A stretch of DNA of 64,000 nt. It comes from Campylobacter estrildidarum (GTDB lineage: Bacteria; Campylobacterota; Campylobacteria; Campylobacterales; Campylobacteraceae). Positions 18,343-28,366 of the stretch are shown piece by piece (position 1 is the stretch's first letter; every line of letters starts with the position of its first letter). The stretch spans positions 62,001 to 126,000 of the forward strand of contig NZ_NXLZ01000002.1 in the NCBI RefSeq assembly GCF_005406205.1, read 5' to 3'. Below the pieces are notes generated by a model. The model did not search any database. It was not told the origin of the DNA and saw nothing but the letters and a program-made list of their open reading frames with translations. Made by a program: the position numbers and the translations under genes.

Positions 18343-18910
18343 ATTTATTTGCTTTTTCTATATATTCACCACGCACTGTATCTACGCGAATCACCTCTCC
18401 TTCTAAAACGTGAAAAGGAATTTGCACTACAGCACCTGTTTCAAGTGTAGCAGGTTTTTTATTTGAGCCCTGTGTATCTCCTTTAAAGTTAGGAGCAGTC
18501 TCAATTATCTTAAGTTCTACAACTTGAGGAACTTCTACACCAATAGCTTTGCCATTATGAAAAAGTACATCTACCATCATACCATCGAGCATCCACTTCT
18601 TAGCTTCACCTACATCCTCTTCGCTAATAGCTACTTGCTCATAAGTTTCTGTATCCATAAATTGACAATTTTCTCCATCGTCATAAAGATATTGCATTTT
18701 TTTATCTTCCAAGTTAGGAGCTTCGCATTTATCTCCTGCATGGAAAGTTTTTTCAAGAACTTTTCCGTCAATAAAAGATTTAATTTTAATACGGACAAAA
18801 GCAGGACCTTTTCCTGGTTTTACGTGCTGATATTCCACTATTTTAAAAGGAATTCCATCAATTTCTATCTTTAGTCCCTTTTTTAAATCACCCATTGAAT
18901 AAGATGCCAT
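18341..18910 (-). CDS. efp: Elongation factor P
   Basis: Translation factor that rescues ribosomes stalled at polyproline. I chose ATG 18910 (189 residues, [12 protein letters not shown]), preceded by AAGGAAC at the right distance; the 20 codons open upstream run through the promoter region and are not EF-P-like. The KOW-like N-terminal domain carries KPGKGPA with the modifiable-site lysine at 34, and the two OB domains end with [12 protein letters not shown]. Its 5' end is about 100 bases from rnpB, transcribed away from it. Confidence 0.95.
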   Translation of the reverse strand: MASYSMGDLKKGLKIEIDGIPFKIVEYQHVKPGKGPAFVRIKIKSFIDGKVLEKTFHAGDKCEAPNLEDKKMQYLYDDGENCQFMDTETYEQVAISEEDVGEAKKWMLDGMMVDVLFHNGKAIGVEVPQVVELKIIETAPNFKGDTQGSNKKPATLETGAVVQIPFHVLEGEVIRVDTVRGEYIEKANK

Positions 18911-18992
18911 AATGTTCCTTTTTATATTAAAATAAAACACAATTCTAGCAAAAATTACTTGATATCGCAATTAAATTTAAGTATTTTTGCGT

Positions 18993-18998
18993 TAGAAT
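18993..18998 (+). promoter_or_regulatory. Probable -10 box of rnpB
   Basis: TAGAAT with a preceding GT, about 9 bases before the 5' strand of the RNase P RNA. Campylobacter sigma70 promoters commonly lack a clear -35, as here. Confidence 0.45.
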
Positions 18999-19006
18999 TT
19001 AAGACA

Positions 19007-19330
19007 AAGCATAGCAAATGCTCGCTTCCGTAACTTGGAAGAGGAAAGTCCGAGCTGCAAAAGACAAACATTCCATCTAACGGATGGCTAGGGAAACCTA
19101 AGGGACAGTGCAACAGAAAGCAAACTACCATAAAATATTATGGAAAAGGTGAAACGGCGGGGTAAGAGCCCACCAGCGATTTTGGCAACAATTTCGGCTA
19201 TGTAAACCCAATGTGCAGCAAGAAGGGATGGTTTTAGTCTTTAATTTTACCCTTCGCTTGATTTTGTTTGCAAAAACAAAACTAGATAAATGAGCATTCT
19301 AGACAGAACTCGGCTTATCGCTATGCTTTT
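19007..19330 (+). ncRNA. rnpB: RNase P RNA
   Basis: Catalytic RNA that trims tRNA 5' leaders. The terminal P1 helix is formed by AAGCATAGC (19007-19015) and GCTATGCTT (19320-19328). The universally conserved P4 strand GAGGAAAGTCCGAGC is near 19042, and the distal ACAGAACTCGGCTTA near 19303 is the other signature. GGTGAAACGGCGGGGTAAG and the AACCCAATG segment fit the central core. A T run follows. The ends are given to a few bases. Immediately downstream is the decayed T6SS gene. Confidence 0.95.
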
Positions 19331-19379
19331 TTATAAATTTTAATTATTATTTAATTTATTAATTTCATGACTTCTTTAA

Positions 19380-22300
19380 AAGTGAAAAAAGAAACCAATT
19401 AAAAACTCTTAAAAAAGAGATTAATAAATCAATTTTCAAAGCAAAAAGAAATTTTTTATTGCACTTCAAGATGCTAAAAATACTTGGAAAAAAGATATAA
19501 AAATAAAAAACTTACCATTAGTAATTATTATAGGAAATGAAGGTGCAGGTAAAAGTACTTTTATTAATTATTCCAATATTGAATACCCATTAAGTGATAG
19601 TTTAGAATCTTATAAAAACTCCATAAATCAACTCGAAATTTCGCCCTTTATATTTCAAAAAATGGGGGCTTTATTGGATACAGAAGGCAACTATTTTTCT
19701 CAGGAAGAATTTTTTAAACCTACTAGTAGTGATGAATTACCAGAAGATGATTTAAATAAAAATAGAGATTTTTTAATAAAAAAATATATATGGAAAAATT
19801 TTTTAGCTTTTTTAAATAAAAATTTTTTTCATAGCAAACTTAATGGTATTGTTTTAATAATTGATACTATTCTTTTTTTAAATAGTCCAAAAGAATATTC
19901 TCAAAATCTCATTAGATACTTAACTAAAAGAGTGAATGAATGCGAAAATTCTTTAAATTTAAAATTACCTATTTATATAGTATTTTCTAAACTTGATTTA
20001 ATCGAAGGAATGAAAGAATATTTTGATATTTTTAATGAGAAAATAGCTAATAAAGTTTTAGGTTTATCCTTTAGTCAAATATTAAGCGAAGAATATTTGG
20101 ATCTCGAATTTAAAGATCTTAGCAACTCATTAACGCAATCTTTTATGAATAAAAATAATTTTATTTATAATTAATTTAGAAGATAAAAACAAAAGCTATC
20201 TTTTTCTGAAACAACTTGATAATTTATTTGCTTTAGTAAAAATCTTTATATTGGATATACAAAAAGAAAATAAACTTAAAAATAACTCATATATTAGAGG
20301 AGTTTATTTTGTAAGTGCTTACCAAGAAAATATTCCTAGAAATTTTTTACTCGACTCTATATGTGATAAATATAATTGCAAGAAAAATCTAGCTAAAACT
20401 AATTCGACTTACAATAAACAAAGTTATTTCGTTAAATCATTTGAAGATATTATTTTCAAAGATTATTCTCTAAGCACAATAAGAACTTATATAAAGAATT
20501 TATCTCTTCTAATTTTAGTTTTAATAATAACCATAGGAACTTATACTTTATCTCTCTATCTCATTTCTAAAAACAATTTCGAATTTCAAAAAAAGCAATA
20601 AAACTTTAGATCTGCTACACTCGCTGTTTAAAAATCAAAACTACAATGAACTAAATATTGAAGAAAAAGCAGAGTTTCTTATTAAATTAAAAAATATTTT
20701 AATATATATCCACAACTTTGGGAAAATGAAAGTATTTTGCAATATTTTAATTTAAATATATTCTAATAAAGGATTTGAAAAAGCTAAAAGTTTTATTATG
20801 AACTTAATGAAAATGTTTTAAAAAACACTCTACCAAAAGAAATGGAAAATATACTTCAAACAAGTCAAGATAAAGAAAATTTAATCAAAACTTTATATAT
20901 GTATAAATCTTTGTTTGAACAAAAATATCTCAATAAAAATTTGCTAAAATTGTGGATTAATGACAATTGGGATCATTTGGAAAAATACAAAATTTCAAAA
21001 GAAAACTTTATGTCAGGCATTAATGAGCTTAAACAAATCAATTTAGAAAGCTTCAAAGAAGATGTAAAAGTGTAAAATTAGCAACAAATAAACTTGAAAT
21101 GATTAGTAGGATTCAAAGAATTTATATCCTTCTTAATTTTTTTAAATAGTGATAAGCCTAAAGAAAAATATATTATAAAAGAAGAATTAGGTTTTAATGC
21201 TAATAGTATTTTTTCAAACAATTCTCAAATAAACTTGATTGATAAAATTTATACCAAATCTGGCATGATGGATTTTTTAAATACTCTAAATCAGCAAATC
21301 GATTAATACTATTAAGATTGAATCTTGGATGCTAAAAAATACTTCGAAAGAAAATAAAAATCATATTACTATGGGAATATTAAAATTATATTTAAACGCG
21401 TATCAAAGTTGGCAAAATATTCTTTTTTATTTAAGTCCTGTTCGGTACAACACAAAAGAAGCTATGCTTAACGAACTTAATATTTTATCGAAGAAAGAAA
21501 ATCCTCTATATTCTTTACTCAAAATTATTAGCTCAAATACAAATCTAAATGATGCAACATTGCTTACACAAGCGTATAATTTAGGTCTTAATGCTGCAGA
21601 AGTTAAATCTAGTTTTATAAATATCTCCAATAAATTTGCACCGTATCATAAACTTTTAAATAAAAATGCGATTTTAAGTGTTGGGAGATATCGAAATTGG
21701 AAAAAATTCTAATGAGGAGCAATTTTAAATTCCTTAAATGTAAATACAAACAATCTTGCAAATAAGATAATAGATTTTAATTCAAATAATAATCAAAGCA
21801 TTGAAGAAAATTTCATACGCTTTAGGAAATAACAAAGATACTAATGATGCCTTTGTTATGTTTAACACTTACACCAAAAAATTGCTTAACGATTTAGAAA
21901 GATACTACAATGAACTTTCTAACTATTCTTGGAATTTAATAGAAAATTATGGGATCTCTTTATTTAACAATGCTTGGATTAATGAAGTTTATACTCCATT
22001 TATAAATGATATTGCACTATTTTATCCTTTTAATAAAGAAAGTACAACAGATCTGAGTATGGATAGTTTTAAAACATTTTTTGGAAAAAATGGTATTTTA
22101 AGTAATTTTTACAAGAGATATCTCAAAAATGTCTTAATAAAAAGAAGAACACCTATCTTATTAATTCTAAATTCTCTTCTAAATTAAATTTTTCTAAAGA
22201 ATTTATAAATTTTATTACTGATGCAACTAATCTTTCAAACTTAATGCTTAATGCGAATGATAATTTAAAAATCATATTCACCTTACAAAGTCTTGATTTA

Positions 22301-22672
22301 AGTGGTGATTTTTCTTTCATAGACTTAAATTATCAAAATAAAAATATAAGATATGACCATACTTTTAATCCAACTTTGCAAATTGTTGCCGAGGAATTTA
22401 ATAATGGGACAAATTTAACTTTAATTGCTCATAGCTATTCTAACACGAATTTAAATTATGAAAAATCCTATAAAGGCAATGGGCTTGGTATAAATTTATA
22501 AAAGAAAGAAAGTAAGAATGATATGGGAAATTATAGTATATTTTTCAACAATAATAAAAATCTTTATTTTGATTTTAAAATTATTAATGGAATTGATGAA
22601 CTAAATCAAGTGCTTCAAATTTTCAATGATTTTAAAATTATAGAAAATACAACAAAAACCAAAAGCGAGTAG
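19380..22672 (+). pseudogene. tssM: tssM (IcmF-like T6SS membrane protein), broken in many places
   Basis: Remains of the large inner-membrane ATPase-like subunit of a type VI secretion system. A P-loop GNEGAGKST (about 19533-19559) preceded by LPLVIIIG matches the TssM NTPase domain, and a VFSKLDL guanine-type motif follows near 19985. Then coding pieces appear in successive frames at about 20251-20601 (with a membrane segment near its end), 20842-21075, 21329-21712, 21801-22187, 22244-22500 and 22522-22672. The last piece fits the TssM C-terminal beta domain. The N-terminal two membrane helices are missing and at least five frame breaks are present. A family assignment by motif and order; strongly supported by the FHA gene after it. 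Confidence 0.8.
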
Positions 22673-22676
22673 ATTA

Positions 22677-23556
22677 ATGGAAAAAATACAAATTGGAATT
22701 ATTATAGAAAATTCTGAAGAATGCGAAAGCCATTTTAAATCTTGTATATTTGAAACAGAAGATGGATTAATAGGAAGTAGGAGGATTGTAAATTTTATGT
22801 TCGAGACAAATTACAACAAATAAAAAAAATACACGCTAAAATATCCTACGAAGAAGATTCCTTTACAATAACCCCTATTGAAGATGCTGAAATTTATTAC
22901 AATGGCTCATTTTCAAAAATGTCTAGTAGTTATGATACTATGATCAACAAAGGAGATACCTTTAAAATTGGCAATATAGAATTTCGCTTTGTTGATGCAA
23001 AAAACATTGAGAAAAATTTTCAAGAAAATAAAAATAAATTAGATATTGAAAAAAAATGAAGAATTTGATAGAATTGAAATCAAACCTAGAGGTAAAACTG
23101 ATCTTGATTTTAACGAAAAAGAAGAATTAAAAAATACTATAAAATCAAATGATTATGATTTTATAGAAGAAAAAACAGAGAGTGATTTAAAAAAATGCAC
23201 AAAAAGATTTAAATTCTCTTGAGTATGATAATATTTTAACAAGTTTGACAAAAGTCTTTAAAAATTTAAAAACTCAACAAAAAAGTTCAAAATTAAATAT
23301 GAAACATCCTAGTCTTAATATAAAAGAATTAGAAAGCATTATAGATAATATTCCCTTAATAAAATCTACAAAATTGCTTAACATTTTTAGAATTATAAAA
23401 GAGTTATATAGTCCTATATTTGAAGAAATGGAAGAGAATATATTTATTAAATATCTAGAATCTGCTTTACAAAATAATATCAAAGAAGATAAAATCCTTT
23501 TTGAAAACTTAACCATAAAAGCATTGGAAAAATATATTAAAGAATTTAAAAAATAA
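22677..23556 (+). pseudogene. tagH-like FHA-domain T6SS protein, frame-broken
   Basis: Starts at ATG 22677, five bases after the tssM remnant. FETEDGLIGS, a frame change near 22790, then RDKLQQIKKIHAKISYE, AEIYYNGS and GDTFKIGNIEFRF give a recognisable FHA (phosphothreonine-binding) domain with the HA and NGS motifs. Further frame changes near 23055 and 23200 separate the C-terminal helical part (23245-23556, about 103 residues). In T6SS loci TagH-type FHA proteins sit next to tssM and regulate assembly. With three breaks it cannot make the full protein. Confidence 0.72.
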
Positions 23557-23562
23557 CTTTGT

Positions 23563-25083
23563 CTAAGAATTATAAAATTTGCGAAGGATTTTATTTGCTG
23601 TATAATATCCACCTAAAATAGTGCCTGTAAAGCCTCCACCTGGAAAAGTAAAGGCTGAAGCAAAAAATAAATTTTTAACACTTTTAGAAACATAATTTAA
23701 ACGATAAGATCTTCCTTCATTATCTTGAGAAAATCCATATGCAGCACCTTCCTTTGCTCGAGTATATCTTAAAATACTCTTAGGTGTAGCTAGTTCCGAA
23801 TGTATCATATAAGAACTTAAATTTGGAAAATATTCATCTAGTTTAGAAATAATAGATTGCAAAATCTCTTCTTTTTTAGCTTTATATTTTTCTTTATCTA
23901 AATCCCACTCCTTAAAATGAGAGGAAATAGCTACAACACCTAAAAATCTATCGTTTTTTTGACTCAATCCGTTATCTATTTTTGAATAATTTACAAAAGC
24001 TAAAGTTCTTTTTGAAATTTCAAAATCCAATGTATTGCTATTACTAGAATTAAAAAATTCTTTATCAAGAATAAAATTTGCATAGTCCATATTTGGATAA
24101 ATTTCAGAAATATTTCGATCATAAATAAGATAAGCGCTGATTAAAGAACAAGCCCTATTTTTATTTTTTATTTCTTTAATATCTAAAGACAAATCTAAAT
24201 TTTGATTTTTTAAAAGTTCATTATAAACAATTTCTGGATCGCAATTTGCTATAATATTATCAGCATGTACTTCAAAAAATTTTCCATTTTGTTTATAGCG
24301 CACTCCAGTTGCTTTAGAATTTGAAGTTAAAATCTCTACTACCTCACACTTTGATTTTACCTCTCCATTATTTTCGCAAATAATCTCCTCAAAAGCTTTA
24401 CTTAAAGCACCCGAACCTCCTTTAACATAGACAGATCCATCATAGTAATGTTTTTGTGCAATTGCATGAAAACTCCAAATAAATTTTTTAGGATCGTGAT
24501 GATAATAACCTATATTTATATTTAAAATTTTTTTTAATTTGTCATCATTGATAATCGAATCTAAAACATCACTCACCTTTAAATTTAACAATTTATTTTT
24601 TAAAAAAATCCATCCTGTAGTAAAAGGAAATAGAAACAATTCAAGTTTATTCATATCCCAAGAAAACCTACGTGCAGAATAAGCTTGAAGCTTAATGGCT
24701 TTAAAATATTTTTTAATTCCTTTTTCTTCATGAGGAAAAGATTGAATTAAGGTTTTTTTAACTTCTCCTCCATGTGGAATTTGTAAATGAAAATCTTTAG
24801 ATAAGATACTCCAAACACTAGGCAAAGAAACAAGCTCGATTTTTTCCATTAAGCCTAATTTCTTAAAAACCATCTTTTTCATATCGGTTTTTGGATCTCC
24901 CCAATCCATTTCATGGAGTCCTGCATCAATTAACATATCTTTCCGTTTAAAGCAAGTTGCGCATCCTCCAATTAAAGAATGTTGTTCTAAAACTAAAACT
25001 TTTTTACCATTTTTAGCCAAATACGAAGCCGCACTCAATCCACCTAACCCCGATCCTATAACAATTACATCAAATTTATTCAT
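23563..25083 (-). CDS. Phytoene-desaturase/CrtI-like FAD oxidoreductase
   Basis: A 506-residue flavoprotein with N-terminal dinucleotide motif GSGLGGLSAASYLAKNGKKVLVLEQHS (GxGxxG at 10-15), then GGCATCFKR and DAGLHEMDW, and the C-terminal FAD closure FFASAFTFPGGGFTGTILGGYYTA; this is the layout of the carotenoid-desaturase / retinol-saturase / prenylcysteine group. I see no carotenoid genes nearby, so the substrate is unknown. The frame is intact right next to the dead T6SS genes (6 bases from tagH, convergent). Its start overlaps the DUF2147 gene by 8 bases, so the two are one unit with radA. Confidence 0.8.
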   Translation of the reverse strand: MNKFDVIVIGSGLGGLSAASYLAKNGKKVLVLEQHSLIGGCATCFKRKDMLIDAGLHEMDWGDPKTDMKKMVFKKLGLMEKIELVSLPSVWSILSKDFHLQIPHGGEVKKTLIQSFPHEEKGIKKYFKAIKLQAYSARRFSWDMNKLELFLFPFTTGWIFLKNKLLNLKVSDVLDSIINDDKLKKILNINIGYYHHDPKKFIWSFHAIAQKHYYDGSVYVKGGSGALSKAFEEIICENNGEVKSKCEVVEILTSNSKATGVRYKQNGKFFEVHADNIIANCDPEIVYNELLKNQNLDLSLDIKEIKNKNRACSLISAYLIYDRNISEIYPNMDYANFILDKEFFNSSNSNTLDFEISKRTLAFVNYSKIDNGLSQKNDRFLGVVAISSHFKEWDLDKEKYKAKKEEILQSIISKLDEYFPNLSSYMIHSELATPKSILRYTRAKEGAAYGFSQDNEGRSYRLNYVSKSVKNLFFASAFTFPGGGFTGTILGGYYTANKILRKFYNS

Positions 25084-25525
25084 TAAAATCTTTCTTGATA
25101 TTTTCCAAAATTAATTTTCTATCAGGTTTAATAAAATTATATTTTTTAAATTCTTCATCTAAAATTTTATACCATTTTAAAGTAGGCCCAAAAAGAACTT
25201 TTATTTTTATTTTTATTTTTAAACTATTACCTTCTTCTTTGGCTGCAATATCATAAATTTTATTATTTTTAATGTTTAATATTTTTCCTTTATCAAAATT
25301 ATACTCATCAACTTTTTCCAAACCCCACATAAAAATTTGATTTTTATTTTCGCTTTTGTGAAAACTTTTATCACTATACCCTAATGCATAAGCATAATAT
25401 TTATGATTATATTCAAGAATTTCTACAACAGCTTGTTTATTATTTTCATCTTTTTCTAAAATATAATAACCACTTATATTCGCATAAGTAAAACTAACAA
25501 TAAAACACAATAATAAATTTCTCAT
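25076..25525 (-). CDS. DUF2147-like exported protein
   Basis: About 149 residues with an N-terminal signal peptide (MRNLLLCFIVSFTYANISG; cleavage probably after the Ala near residue 15). The mature part fits the small beta-barrel DUF2147 pattern: GYYILEKDENNKQAVVEI at the start, GKILNIKNNKIYDIAAK in the middle and LKIKIKIKVLFGPTLKWYKI at the end. I chose ATG 25525, whose A is the last base of the radA stop (TAATG), instead of a start three codons earlier inside radA. Function unknown. The family match is by eye, moderate. Confidence 0.65.
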   Translation of the reverse strand: MRNLLLCFIVSFTYANISGYYILEKDENNKQAVVEILEYNHKYYAYALGYSDKSFHKSENKNQIFMWGLEKVDEYNFDKGKILNIKNNKIYDIAAKEEGNSLKIKIKIKVLFGPTLKWYKILDEEFKKYNFIKPDRKLILENIKKDFNE

Positions 25526-26865
25526 TACATCCACTCTAGAACTTGACTTAATTCTTTAGCCACAAAACATTTCAAACCTACATCTTCAATAGGTTTTGAA
25601 GGAATAATAGCATTTTTAAATTTTTGCATTTTTGCTTCTTTTAAACGAGTATCAAGACTAAAAACTTCTCTAATTTCACCATTTAAACTAAGCTCTCCGA
25701 TAAAAACACTATCCTTACTTAAAGGACGATTTTTAAAACTCGAAATTATAGCCGCTACCACAGCCAAATCAGCTGCAGTTTCACTTACTCTAACGCCACC
25801 GCTGATATTTACAAACACATCATAATGCCCTAATGGAATTTCAAGCTTTCTTTCAAGCAATGCCAAAAGCATATCGAGACGATTTTTTTCATAGCCTGTA
25901 GCACTGCGTTTTGGATAAGCACTTTCACAAACCAAAGCTTGCACCTCTAAAACCAAAGCACGAGAACCCTCCATAACAACACCTAAAGCACTCCCTGAAA
26001 TGGCTCTTCCACGAGTAAAAAAGCGATTGGCCAAATCTTTTGCACTCATTAAACCCTTAGAAGTCATTTCAAAAATTCCTACTTCGCTCGTCCCGCCAAA
26101 ACGATTTTTAAAGCCTCTTAAAAGCCTGATTTCTTTTGTTGCATCACCTTCAAAATAAAGCACTACATCTACCATATGTTCCAAAACTCTAGGTCCTGCT
26201 ATAGACCCTTCTTTGGTGATATGTCCTATAATGAAAGTGCTTATATTAAAAGCTTTACTTACTCTCATAAGCTCAAAAGTAATCTCGCGCACCTGCGTAA
26301 TACTTCCTGCTGCGGAAGAAATTTTATTAGAATATAAAGTTTGTATAGAATCAACGATTAAAATTTCATAATCTTTTTTGTGCAATTCTTCTAAAATATT
26401 TTCAAGACATAATTCGATCAATAAAAATAAATTTGGAGCATTTGCTTCAAGTCTATCCGCCCTTAATTTGATTTGCGCTTTGCTTTCTTCACCGCTGACA
26501 TAAAGAACTTTTTTGCCTTTTTTGGCTAAATTTGAAGCAATTTTTAATAAAAGCGTTGATTTACCAACACCAGGACTTCCGCCAATAAGTACTAAAGAGC
26601 CCTCAACCAATCCTCCGCCTAAAACCAAATCAAGCTCATCATCCCCTGTGCTTGATCTTGAAAAATGTTCAAGCTCTACATCTTCGATACATACAGCTTC
26701 ACTGGCTTTTGAACTTGCCTTTGCAATCTCTTTTAAAACTTTAATTTGCTCGGATTTTAACTCTATAAAACTATCCCAAGCACCGCATTCTGGACATTTT
26801 CCTAACCATTTGCTTTGTTGATTTCCGCAAGCTTGACATTCAAAAAGAATTCTATTTTTGGCCAT
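25525..26865 (-). CDS. radA: DNA repair protein RadA
   Basis: Branch-migration helicase that helps RecA in recombinational repair and transformation. N-terminal four-Cys zinc finger CQACGNQQSKWLGKCPECG, RecA-like ATPase with GGSPGVGKST near residue 98, the RadA-specific KNRFG motif in GFKNRFGGTSEVG, and a Lon-protease-like C-terminal domain (VNISGGVRVSETAADLAVVAAI). Length 446 is normal. The start directly abuts the ftsY stop, so ftsY and radA are co-transcribed. Confidence 0.96.
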   Translation of the reverse strand: MAKNRILFECQACGNQQSKWLGKCPECGAWDSFIELKSEQIKVLKEIAKASSKASEAVCIEDVELEHFSRSSTGDDELDLVLGGGLVEGSLVLIGGSPGVGKSTLLLKIASNLAKKGKKVLYVSGEESKAQIKLRADRLEANAPNLFLLIELCLENILEELHKKDYEILIVDSIQTLYSNKISSAAGSITQVREITFELMRVSKAFNISTFIIGHITKEGSIAGPRVLEHMVDVVLYFEGDATKEIRLLRGFKNRFGGTSEVGIFEMTSKGLMSAKDLANRFFTRGRAISGSALGVVMEGSRALVLEVQALVCESAYPKRSATGYEKNRLDMLLALLERKLEIPLGHYDVFVNISGGVRVSETAADLAVVAAIISSFKNRPLSKDSVFIGELSLNGEIREVFSLDTRLKEAKMQKFKNAIIPSKPIEDVGLKCFVAKELSQVLEWM

Positions 26866-27732
26866 TTACTCAAAAACGCCCTCTAATAAAATATCTAAAA
26901 AATTATCCGGATTAAATTCTATCAAATCTTCCATCTTTTCACCCACTCCTATATATAAAATAGGAAGTTCAAGTTCTCTTGCTATACCAAAAAGAGCTCC
27001 TCCTTTGGCTGTGCCATCAAGTTTAGTAATAATCACTCCATCAAGTTTAACAATTTCATTAAAAGCTTTAGCTTGTAAAATTCCTGCATTTCCTTGAGTG
27101 CCATCAAGTACTAGAATTTTTCTATGTGGAGCTCCTTCTAAGGCTTTATTTGAAATTCTTACGATTTTTTCAAGCTCATGAGCTAAATTTTTTTGATTTT
27201 GCAAACGACCTGCTGTATCTATGATAACTTGATCAAAATTTTTAGCCTTAGCCTTGCTGATCGTATCAAATGCAACTGCTGAAGGATCATGCCCTTGACT
27301 TGTAAGCACAATATCCACTCCAATTTTTTCAGACCAAAGGCGTAATTGTTCGATCGCACCTGCTCTAAAGGTATCACAAGCACCTAGCATCACTTTTTGT
27401 TGTCTGTTTTTATAAAAATGAGCAAGTTTAGCAATCGTCGTTGTTTTTCCTGCCCCATTAACTCCTAAAATCAATTCCACAAAAGGCTTAGAATTTACAA
27501 TTTCAGATTTATCATAAAGAAAATAAGAACTCATTACTCGCTTCAAATCTTCTTTTTTGACTTCACTGCTAGGCGGTAAATAATAAATAATTTCCTCGAC
27601 AATTTCATAACTTACATCAGATTCTAATAAAATTTCCTCAAGTAAATCTTTTGTTATTTTCTTATTCTCACCCTTAATGCCAACAATACTCTCAAGAGTT
27701 TTTGAAAGTCCTTTTTGCAAAAAGCCAAGCAT
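26866..27732 (-). CDS. ftsY: Signal recognition particle receptor FtsY
   Basis: GTPase that docks SRP-bound ribosomes at the membrane. 288 residues: a short helical N domain (no long acidic A domain, as usual in epsilonproteobacteria) and the G domain with GVNGAGKTTTIAKLA (about 90-104), the DTFRAGA motif, VIIDTAGR, the TKLDG specificity motif and the closing LYIGVGEKMEDLIEF. It begins directly after the thioredoxin-like gene (one base between) and runs into radA. Confidence 0.96.
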   Translation of the reverse strand: MLGFLQKGLSKTLESIVGIKGENKKITKDLLEEILLESDVSYEIVEEIIYYLPPSSEVKKEDLKRVMSSYFLYDKSEIVNSKPFVELILGVNGAGKTTTIAKLAHFYKNRQQKVMLGACDTFRAGAIEQLRLWSEKIGVDIVLTSQGHDPSAVAFDTISKAKAKNFDQVIIDTAGRLQNQKNLAHELEKIVRISNKALEGAPHRKILVLDGTQGNAGILQAKAFNEIVKLDGVIITKLDGTAKGGALFGIARELELPILYIGVGEKMEDLIEFNPDNFLDILLEGVFE

Positions 27733-28281
27733 TTATGATATTGCCTTTTGTATATCAATTTCTAACATTTCTTCAGGTATAAGACCTAAATATTCATTGA
27801 TTAATTGGGAGTTTTTATCATATAAAAACATAGTAGGAATTCCATCAACTCCACCTAAAATTTTTGCCAAGAGATAATTATTTTCTCCATTTGCTATTTC
27901 ATATATAATTTTATTTTTTTCTTTAAAAGCCTTAATTTCTTCATCGCTTTTATCTTCAAGTAAAACTCCTACTATATTAAAATCGTCTTTATATTTTTCT
28001 TGAAGTTTATTAAGATGTGGAATTTCCGCTATACATGGAGTACACCAAGTTGTAAAAAAAACAAATAAAGTGGCTTTATCATTATCAAAAGTTATTTTTC
28101 CATCATTTTTTTTAACAAAAATAGAATTTCCATCAATCAATTGGATATTAAAATCAACATCATCACCCTGTTCCAAATTAGCCTGTGAATCAATACTTGC
28201 ATTATCATCACTATCTTGCTTGTTATCGCTACAAGCTATAAAAAAGCAAATTATAAAACTCAATAAAAATATTTTTTTCAT
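27733..28281 (-). CDS. TlpA-like lipoprotein thioredoxin
   Basis: Membrane-anchored periplasmic thiol oxidoreductase. I chose ATG 28281 (MKKIFLLSF); three codons upstream the frame opens only with TTG. The signal ends in FFIAC with lipid Cys 17, followed by an Asp/Asn/Gln-rich linker and a thioredoxin fold with active site WCTPC and the cis-proline loop GIPTMFLY. TlpA-like proteins reduce cytochrome c apoproteins or cysteine residues of exported proteins. The divergent gene at 28367 shares an 85-base promoter region. Confidence 0.88.
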   Translation of the reverse strand: MKKIFLLSFIICFFIACSDNKQDSDDNASIDSQANLEQGDDVDFNIQLIDGNSIFVKKNDGKITFDNDKATLFVFFTTWCTPCIAEIPHLNKLQEKYKDDFNIVGVLLEDKSDEEIKAFKEKNKIIYEIANGENNYLLAKILGGVDGIPTMFLYDKNSQLINEYLGLIPEEMLEIDIQKAIS

Positions 28282-28366
28282 AAAAACCAATCCATATCTT
28301 CAATTATTATTTAAAAGTGGTAAAATTATAACACAACTAAGATAATAAGTTTTTAAAAGGTACATA

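Noticed and set aside
18911-18970. 20-codon N-terminal extension of EF-P
   Set aside because: Not EF-P-like, overlaps the promoter region facing rnpB, and the ATG at 18910 has a good ribosome site.
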